Positions 14,873 to 19,898 of a DNA stretch of 24,861 nucleotides are shown piece by piece (the stretch's first letter is position 1; each line of letters starts with the position of its first letter). The notes under the pieces were generated by a model. The model had not been told where the DNA came from. It searched no databases and saw only the letters and a program-made list of their open reading frames with translations. Made by a program: the position numbers and the translations under genes. The stretch is from an uncultured Clostridia bacterium (lineage in GTDB: Bacteria > Bacillota > Clostridia > Christensenellales > Borkfalkiaceae), in contig CATZIC010000029.1 of NCBI GenBank assembly GCA_958419945.1, forward strand, positions 1-24,861, read 5' to 3'.

Positions 14873-15472
14873 ATGGCAAAACTATACTTTAAATACGGCG
14901 CAATGGGGTGTTCAAAAACCGCACAGGCGCTTATTACGAAATTCAATTACGAAGAACGAAACATGAAAGTTCTTCTTTTAAAACCGTCGGTAGATACGAG
15001 GGACGGCACTTCCATCGTAAAGTCTAGGATAGGGCTTTCAAAACCATGCCTTGCAGTTTCCGATAAAGAAAACGTTTACGAAATTTACAAAAACGGATAC
15101 CTGGATTGCCAGGTGGTAATAGTTGACGAATGTCAGTTTTTGACCCCCGAACAAGTGGACCAATTAGACGATATCGTAATAGACTTTGACGTGCCCGTTT
15201 TATGCTTCGGCCTTGCAACCGATTTTTTAACCCATCTGTTTCCCGGTAGCAAACGACTTTTCGAGATTGCAGAGTCCATTTCCGAAATTAAATCGGTGTG
15301 CAAGTGCGGCTCAAAAGCGACCGTGAACGCACGTATTGACGATAAGGGCAATATAGTTACCGAGGGCGATCAGATTTGTATCGGCGGAAACGACAGATAC
15401 GTAGCAATGTGCAGAAGGTGTTATCTTAAGAGAATTAAAGAGCAGAACGCATCGGTTAAAGCCGAAAATTAG
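14873..15472 (+). CDS. tdk: Thymidine kinase, TK1 type
   Basis: This 199-residue kinase phosphorylates thymidine to dTMP with ATP. The P-loop is GAMGCSKT at residues 9-16, the catalytic glutamate lies in VDECQFL, and the structural zinc is bound by CKCG and CRRC in the lasso region. AGGAAAAA precedes the ATG. Having both a thymidine-splitting phosphorylase and a thymidine kinase in one operon lets the cell choose between using thymidine as carbon and as a DNA precursor. Confidence 0.96.
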   Translation: MAKLYFKYGAMGCSKTAQALITKFNYEERNMKVLLLKPSVDTRDGTSIVKSRIGLSKPCLAVSDKENVYEIYKNGYLDCQVVIVDECQFLTPEQVDQLDDIVIDFDVPVLCFGLATDFLTHLFPGSKRLFEIAESISEIKSVCKCGSKATVNARIDDKGNIVTEGDQICIGGNDRYVAMCRRCYLKRIKEQNASVKAEN

Positions 15473-15481
15473 GAGGCAACT

Positions 15482-16012
15482 ATGAATATTTGGCACGACA
15501 TAGGAAAGGAAAGAATAGCCCCCGAAAGGTTCGAAGCCCTTATCGAAATTCCTAAGGGCAGCAAGTCAAAATACGAACTCGATAAAGAAACGGGCAGAAT
15601 CCGCCTTGACAGAATTCTATATACCTCTACAGTGTATCCCGCAAACTACGGGTTTATTCCGAGGACTTTGGCTGAGGACGCCGATCCTCTCGACGTTCTG
15701 GTGTTATGCTCCGACTCCATTTATCCTATGACTTTGGTTACCTGTAAGCCGATAGGGGTTATCCGTATGTACGACAACAACGAACTCGACGAAAAGATAA
15801 TCGCAGTTCCGTTAGGGGATCCGAGTTATAAGGATTACGACGATATCGACCAGCTTCCTACGCACGTTTTTGACGAAATGATGCACTTTTTCGAAGTCTA
15901 TAAAACCTTAGAGCACAAGGTTACTTCAGTAAAGGAAATCTGTCATAAACAGGACGCCGTGGAAATAATCAGAAAGTGCATTGATTTTTACACCGAAAAA
16001 TTCCACAAGTAG
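15482..16012 (+). CDS. ppa: Inorganic pyrophosphatase, family I
   Basis: This 176-residue soluble enzyme hydrolyses pyrophosphate to two phosphates with Mg2+. The signature EDADPLDVLVL carries the metal-binding aspartates, and NYGFIPRTL, EIPKGSKSKYELD and the K-x-Y/DYDD residues are typical. A perfect AGGAGG overlaps the tdk stop region, which implies coupled translation. As the last gene of the operon it removes pyrophosphate; the phosphate produced is a co-substrate for the phosphorylases, although that link is inference. Confidence 0.95.
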   Translation: MNIWHDIGKERIAPERFEALIEIPKGSKSKYELDKETGRIRLDRILYTSTVYPANYGFIPRTLAEDADPLDVLVLCSDSIYPMTLVTCKPIGVIRMYDNNELDEKIIAVPLGDPSYKDYDDIDQLPTHVFDEMMHFFEVYKTLEHKVTSVKEICHKQDAVEIIRKCIDFYTEKFHK

Positions 16013-16040
16013 AACTTAAAATCAGTATCAACTAATTTAA

Positions 16041-16086
16041 AGGGGCTGAAGCAAGTTTGTTGTTAACTTGCTTCAGCCCTTATTTG
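16041..16086 (+). terminator. Strong terminator of the nucleoside operon
   Basis: GGGCTGAAGCAAGTT (16043-16057) pairs perfectly over 15 bases with its complement at 16065-16079 around a seven-base loop, followed by TTATTT. It lies 30 bases after the ppa stop. Confidence 0.85.
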
Positions 16087-16122
16087 GTGCCTCGCTCTTG
16101 TATGGTAAAGCCATTTTATACG

Positions 16123-16147
16123 ATAACGGGCTTATAGCCCCACTTTT
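16123..16147 (-). repeat. CTATAAG-core interspersed repeat, copy R5
   Basis: On the minus strand it reads AAAAGTGGGGCTATAAGCCC followed by GTTAT, with a perfect GGGCT-ATA-AGCCC hairpin. It is inverted relative to R1, so R1 and R5 bracket the whole nucleoside operon. Confidence 0.65.
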
Positions 16148-16167
16148 GAGAATTATTCCCGCTTGGG

Positions 16168-16207
16168 TGTCTGGATTGCCACGTCGCTAAAGCGACTCGC
16201 AATGACG
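16168..16207. repeat. REP-like element, half copy
   Basis: GTGTCTGGATTGCC and CTCGCAATGACG match the right half of the palindrome at 8692-8786. Between them GTCGCT-AA-AGCGAC forms a perfect six-base stem. Only one half of the full element is present. Confidence 0.75.
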
Positions 16208-16376
16208 ATTTAAACCAATGTTTTGTAACAACCTTAATGACGTGCGGCTAAACGCCACTATACACAATACTTGTGGGGTGGGGGGGGGAAACGTAAACTT
16301 GTGGACGTTGAAAGTTTGTGTGGGTTGTACTTGCTTAGTGGTGGCGTTGCAAACAATGACGGTAAAAATAATGAAA
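16208..16376. other. Non-coding stretch with inverted repeat and G-run
   Basis: No gene was found here. AACGCCACTA (16251-16260) has an imperfect inverted copy TAGTGGTGGCGTT at 16336-16348, with a nine-G run at 16280-16288 between them. CAATGACG occurs at 16200-16207, in the REP half copy, and again at 16354-16361, flanking 146 bases. The flanking repeat could be a target duplication or chance. Confidence 0.3.
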
Positions 16377-16574
16377 TTATTTACAGCCGGAGCAGTGTTT
16401 GCAATCGCCCGTGCAGGACGACGGCTTTTTGCCAAGGCTTCCTACCACTTCGCCGGAATAATCCTTTTCCATTTCGGCTTGGCAGTCGGGACATAACACT
16501 TTTTCGTCGTAAACTTTAACAAGTTTACTCGTTTTTTTGCCGCAGACAGGGCATTTATAATCGAATAAGGGCAT
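16377..16574 (-). CDS. FmdB-type zinc ribbon protein
   Basis: This 65-residue protein starts MPLFDYKCPVCGKKTSKLVK and continues with LCPDCQAEMEK, giving the paired CPVC/CPDC zinc ribbon of the FmdB regulatory-protein family. The C-terminus has an added cysteine cluster, CTGDCKHCSGCK, which could bind a second metal. GGAG lies eight bases upstream. A perfect 20-bp palindrome sits about 30 bases further upstream. Family members are small putative regulators of unknown role. Confidence 0.85.
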   Translation of the reverse strand: MPLFDYKCPVCGKKTSKLVKVYDEKVLCPDCQAEMEKDYSGEVVGSLGKKPSSCTGDCKHCSGCK

Positions 16575-16602
16575 AATGATATCTCCATTTATTAAAGTAA
16601 TT

Positions 16603-16622
16603 TATAGTTAAATTTAACTATA
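16603..16622. promoter_or_regulatory. Perfect 20-bp palindrome upstream of the FmdB-type gene
   Basis: TATAGTTAAATTTAACTATA is its own reverse complement over all 20 bases. It lies between the helicase gene's end and the FmdB-type gene's start and contains -10-like hexamers on both strands. A dimeric regulator site is the simplest reading; with no GC pairs to speak of, a terminator is unlikely. Confidence 0.5.
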
Positions 16623-16669
16623 GTTTTTGGTTTTGCCTAAAAAATCGGCTATTGACCTTATATATTATA

Positions 16670-18514
16670 TTATTGTCGTAAGAACTTGACGGCCTGCGCC
16701 TTTGAAGAGAATTTTTTGTAGAAACATTTTCCCTCTAATTTTTCAAGCTCGTTTATAATTTCAAGCGCCGTATCCCAACTGTCTGTAACAACCAGGCGCG
16801 AGCGGTGCTTTATTGCGTAAAACTTATTTTTATATTTCGTGGTAAAAATATATTCTATTTTAAGTAAGGAAAGTTCCTGTCTAAGTCTTTCTTCCTCGGC
16901 GTTTTTCTCCTTAGCGGCGTTATGTAGCCGCATAAGTTCGTTTTTTGTGGCGTTTTTAATTTTTAGTGCGTTTATTATCTGCGAGCAGTCGCCCTTTCTT
17001 AATTCGCCGCCTTGGTAAACCGCGTCAAAATCCTCTTTGGTAAGTTTACTTTTAACGTAAGCAACCTGCTTTTCCGTTGCGGGGAAGTTCTGCCAAAGAT
17101 AATAATTGTCAAGATTCCAAAGCGCCTTTTCGTCGCCATGCTTATAATTAAAATAGTCGTAAGCGTCCGATAACGCTTTTTGCAGGGTGGTTTCCTCGCT
17201 TTCGCTATACTTAAATCTCTTTTCCGCCTCGTCGTAGCAGTAAAACATAAGCTTGGTTTTGCCTAGTTCGTTGATGGCCTTTACGCCGATTCTGTCTCCG
17301 CAGGCGAATTGATACACTAGGTCGCCGTTCGGCTTTTTGGTCCAATTCACGTTAAAGGTGTCAACCCCTTCAGACTCGGCGAAAAGCCTTACCGCTTTTA
17401 CGTTTACGATCCAATTTTGCGGACAGTCTGAAGCCTCGTCAACCACTTCTTTAAGGTCTGTTAGCATACCTTCTATGCGGTAAGCTCGTGACTTCGGAAC
17501 GCCCGTAAGGTCTAAACCGAGTAGCGACGGCGCGGTGCAGATATCAAGATCGTCGGTAACCCCGACAAGGTCGATAAGATTAAGGTAGGGTTTTTCTTCC
17601 GCCTTTCTTAGCCCGCGTCCAACCATCTGCGCATACAGACTTTGGTTTTTGGTGGGCCTTGCGATAATTACCGTTTCGATTAAAGGAATGTCGGTTCCTT
17701 CGGTAAAAATCATGCAGTTTACGATGCAGGGGATTTTGCGTGCGGTAAAGTCCGCTATAATTTTATCGCGGTTTTTGGTCTTTTGGGAAACCACCACCGC
17801 ACCTTCTATTTTGGAAGCGATATTTTCCGCATGGGATACGGAAGTCGCAAAAATCAATGTCTGTCCGCGCGCGTACTTTTTATAGACGTTTGCAATCTCC
17901 GCATTAACTCCGTCGGTATCTATAGCCTTTTCCAAAGAGCCGACCTGAAAATCACCCATATGCATTTTTACCGGCTTAAGATTCCAGGAAATTTTCGCAC
18001 GCAAGCACCTTATATCGGAAAGATATCCATTTATTATGCCCCATTTTAAGTTGCGTTCGAATATAATGCTTTCAAAAACGTCGTCAAGGCGAACTTTGTC
18101 GCCACGGTTAGGGGTTGCGGTAAAGCCAAGGTGCAGCCTCGGTCTAAAATAATCGTACACCTTTTTGTAACTTTTTGCTGCCGCGTGGTGGGCTTCGTCG
18201 GTAATTATAAGGTCGAATTCTTCGGGGTCAAACTTGTCAAGCCTTTTTATAAGTGATTGTACCGACGCCGAAACAACTTCTTCCCCGTGTGAAGTTTCCG
18301 CGCCTTGCTCCACACCGCAAGGGCAGTCGTAATATTTAATGGGTTGGTGAACGAGTTCTTCACGGTGGGATATTATCAAAACTTTGCCTTTTCGCTTAAT
18401 TGCGGAAAAAACCACGGTTTTTCCAAGCCCCGTGGCCATCGAAACAAGATATGATCCGCCTTTTAGCGAATTTATTATTTCAATGCATTGTTTCTGATAA
18501 TCCCTTAAAATCAT
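16670..18514 (-). CDS. SF2 DEAH-box helicase with hybrid-binding-like C-terminus
   Basis: This 614-residue helicase has LRDYQ at residues 3-7, Walker A GLGKT (29-33), DEAH (106-109), TATP (132-135) and motif VI QMVGRGLR (296-303). The order and spacing fit the COG1061/SSL2-like group of DNA/RNA unwinding enzymes. Residues about 470-530 (PATEKQVAYVKSKL onward) form a module also seen in some helicases. Residues 564-614 (KFYAIKHRSRLVVTDSWDTA, then CFYKKFSSKAQAVKFL) resemble the RNase H1 N-terminal hybrid-binding (viroplasmin) domain, which binds RNA-DNA duplexes. The start is fixed by LRDYQ. The promoter lies so close that the mRNA appears leaderless. A role in R-loop handling is inference. Confidence 0.88.
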   Translation of the reverse strand: MILRDYQKQCIEIINSLKGGSYLVSMATGLGKTVVFSAIKRKGKVLIISHREELVHQPIKYYDCPCGVEQGAETSHGEEVVSASVQSLIKRLDKFDPEEFDLIITDEAHHAAAKSYKKVYDYFRPRLHLGFTATPNRGDKVRLDDVFESIIFERNLKWGIINGYLSDIRCLRAKISWNLKPVKMHMGDFQVGSLEKAIDTDGVNAEIANVYKKYARGQTLIFATSVSHAENIASKIEGAVVVSQKTKNRDKIIADFTARKIPCIVNCMIFTEGTDIPLIETVIIARPTKNQSLYAQMVGRGLRKAEEKPYLNLIDLVGVTDDLDICTAPSLLGLDLTGVPKSRAYRIEGMLTDLKEVVDEASDCPQNWIVNVKAVRLFAESEGVDTFNVNWTKKPNGDLVYQFACGDRIGVKAINELGKTKLMFYCYDEAEKRFKYSESEETTLQKALSDAYDYFNYKHGDEKALWNLDNYYLWQNFPATEKQVAYVKSKLTKEDFDAVYQGGELRKGDCSQIINALKIKNATKNELMRLHNAAKEKNAEEERLRQELSLLKIEYIFTTKYKNKFYAIKHRSRLVVTDSWDTALEIINELEKLEGKCFYKKFSSKAQAVKFLRQ

Positions 18515-18520
18515 ACTTCC

Positions 18521-18548
18521 ATTATACCACTATAAGATATAAAGTCAA
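18521..18548 (-). promoter_or_regulatory. Helicase promoter giving a probable leaderless mRNA
   Basis: On the minus strand TTGACT (18548-18543) and TATAAT (18526-18521) are separated by 16 bases. Only GGAAGT separates the -10 from the ATG at 18514, so the expected +1 is the A of the start codon. Confidence 0.65.
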
Positions 18549-18592
18549 ACCGTAAAAGTAAAATGTTTTAAATGTTTCAAAGGGGAATTTCG

Positions 18593-18621
18593 TTGCCAAA
18601 AAACCGCCGTTGTGGTACTAT
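18593..18621 (+). promoter_or_regulatory. Promoter of nrdG leader transcript
   Basis: TTGCCA (18593-18598) and TACTAT (18616-18621) are separated by 17 bases. The predicted start near 18628 lies about 273 bases before nrdG, implying a long untranslated leader. Confidence 0.5.
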
Positions 18622-18627
18622 TAAATT

Positions 18628-18900
18628 AGGCGAAAACTTCCGCCATCACTAATTATTTTATGGGCAAAACGCTGTGATAAAGCCGCAACTTGAAAAGTTG
18701 CGCTAAAGTCGCAAAGTCTCTCTCATAGTACGGCAAGTACGATTTCGTTCGACTTTCCGCCTTTCTCTTTGCGTTTTATCCCCTAAAATTGCTTCGCATT
18801 TTTAAAGATTTAAGTTAACTTTTTTGTTTAGGCTGACAGTCTTTAAAAAAATCAGTGCGACGAAAGTATCCGCCTAGGTCATTTTAAGGAGCAAACTAAG
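18628..18900 (+). ncRNA. Candidate structured 5' leader of nrdG
   Basis: This gene-free stretch carries several stems: GGCG/CGCC (18630-18645), ATCAC/GTGAT (from 18646), the perfect CGCAACTT-GAA-AAGTTGCG, AAAGTCG/CGACTTT and GTAC-GGCAA-GTAC. CGCAAAG can instead pair with CTTTGCG farther on, which excludes the AAAGTCG/CGACTTT stem. Near the end TTAGGC pairs with GCCTAG. It matches no riboswitch class I can name. It could be a regulatory leader or a separate small RNA. Confidence 0.35.
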
Positions 18901-19599
18901 GTGCTTATTAAAGGTTTACAAAAATTAACTCTTTTGGATTATCCCGGAAAATGCGCGTGCACGGTGTTTACTTTCGGTTGCAATATGCGCTGTCCCTTTT
19001 GTCATAATTCCTCTCTGGTCGTAAAAAGGGAAGGGGACGATTATACCGTTTCCGAAGAGGAATTTTTTAAATTTTTGGATTCGAGAAAGGGAATTTTGGA
19101 CGGCGTGGCGATTACCGGCGGCGAACCTTTGCTTCAGCCGGATATAGAGGAGTTTTTGAATAGAATTAAAGAGCGTAATTTTTTGGTAAAACTCGATACA
19201 AACGGTACAAGCCCCAAAAAACTTCAAAATTTAATCGAGAAGGGCTTAGTTGACTACGTTGCAATGGATATAAAAAACAGTCCGAAAAAATACCCCTTAA
19301 CGGTCGGCATAAAGGACTTTGACGTAGCACCTGTAGAGGAAAGCGTGAAACTTTTACTTTCGGGCAAAGTGGATTACGAATTCCGAACAACCGTGTGTAA
19401 AGAATTGTTTACTTTGGAAGATTTTAATAAAATTTCCGAGTGGATTTCCGGCGCAAAAAATTATTTTTTGCAAAGCTTTAAAGATTCCGGCGACATACTT
19501 TCGGGCGCTTTTACTGCCCCCGAAAAGGAAGAAATGTATACTTATGCAAAGGCTTTTTCAAAAACCGTCCGAAACCTTCAAATTCGGGGCATTGATTAG
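18901..19599 (+). CDS. nrdG: Anaerobic ribonucleotide reductase-activating protein
   Basis: This 232-residue radical SAM enzyme uses a [4Fe-4S] cluster and S-adenosylmethionine to create the glycyl radical on NrdD. The cluster motif CNMRCPFC lies at about residues 27-34, ITGGEPLLQPD binds SAM, and KLDTNGTSP fits the NrdG2-type subgroup, which is longer than E. coli NrdG. The start is a GTG nine bases after AAGGAG. nrdD follows 300 bases downstream behind its own promoter, so the pair is clustered but separately controlled. Confidence 0.92.
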   Translation: MLIKGLQKLTLLDYPGKCACTVFTFGCNMRCPFCHNSSLVVKREGDDYTVSEEEFFKFLDSRKGILDGVAITGGEPLLQPDIEEFLNRIKERNFLVKLDTNGTSPKKLQNLIEKGLVDYVAMDIKNSPKKYPLTVGIKDFDVAPVEESVKLLLSGKVDYEFRTTVCKELFTLEDFNKISEWISGAKNYFLQSFKDSGDILSGAFTAPEKEEMYTYAKAFSKTVRNLQIRGID

Positions 19600-19646
19600 C
19601 AATTTTGGGTTCCATCACCGAATATATTCAGTAAACACTGAATTTT

Positions 19647-19682
19647 ACAAAAGGCACAATATATTGTGTCCTTTTGTTTTTT
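19647..19682 (+). terminator. nrdG terminator with an NrdR box at its apex
   Basis: ACAAAAGG (19647-19654) pairs with CCTTTTGT (19670-19677), with one bulged T. The inner CACAA-TATA-TTGTG continues the stem, and a T-rich tail follows. The apex sequence is also NrdR box 1. Confidence 0.65.
19654..19669 (+). promoter_or_regulatory. NrdR box 1
   Basis: GCACAATATATTGTGT matches the NrdR consensus acaCwAtATaTwGtgt at 15 of 16 positions. NrdR is the ATP/dATP-sensing repressor of ribonucleotide reductase genes. Confidence 0.85.
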
Positions 19683-19685
19683 AAC

Positions 19686-19701
19686 CCACAAAATATAGTG
19701 A
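19686..19701 (+). promoter_or_regulatory. NrdR box 2
   Basis: CCACAAAATATAGTGA matches the same consensus at 13 of 16 positions. It starts 32 bases after box 1, about three helical turns, which is the usual spacing for cooperative NrdR binding. Confidence 0.75.
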
Positions 19702-19729
19702 AAAAGTTAAAAAAATAAGGTTGATATAA

Positions 19730-19758
19730 TTGACATAATAACCGGGGTGTGATAGTAT
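19730..19758 (+). promoter_or_regulatory. nrdD promoter
   Basis: TTGACA (19730-19735) and TAGTAT (19753-19758) are separated by 17 bases. Transcription should start near 19765, leaving a leader of about 134 bases. The GTG in frame at 19749 falls inside this promoter and is rejected as a start. Confidence 0.78.
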
Positions 19759-19787
19759 ATAAGGGCACACCGAAATCTTACGCATTT

Positions 19788-19836
19788 AAGGCAGCTATTC
19801 TGCCTATTTCAGAAGGCAGCTACTCTGCCTTTTTTA
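19788..19836 (+). promoter_or_regulatory. nrdD leader attenuator (tandem GGCAG/CTGCC hairpins)
   Basis: Four alternating segments occur: GGCAG (19790-19794), CTGCC (19800-19804), GGCAG (19815-19819) and CTGCC (19825-19829). Pairing 1:2 plus 3:4 gives a hairpin and an intrinsic terminator with a seven-base stem AAGGCAG/CTGCCTT followed by six T residues. Pairing 2:3 (CTGCCT/AGGCAG) makes an antiterminator. No ATG-started leader peptide is present, so the switch may be driven by a ligand, a protein or an RNA. Confidence 0.65.
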
Positions 19837-19898
19837 TCACCCCTAAAGCATCGGGCGGAAGGATTTTCGCAGTGCTAAAGACAAAAAAAGGAGAGATT

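Noticed and set aside
16187..16519. Short open frames on both strands over the REP half copy and FmdB-type gene
   Set aside because: They run through repeats and a nine-G run or overlap the zinc-ribbon gene, and show no start signals.
19749..19898. 50-residue N-terminal extension of NrdD
   Set aside because: It begins inside the -10 region, spans the tandem hairpins and terminator, and precedes a strong AAAGGAGAG site and the normal ATP-cone start.
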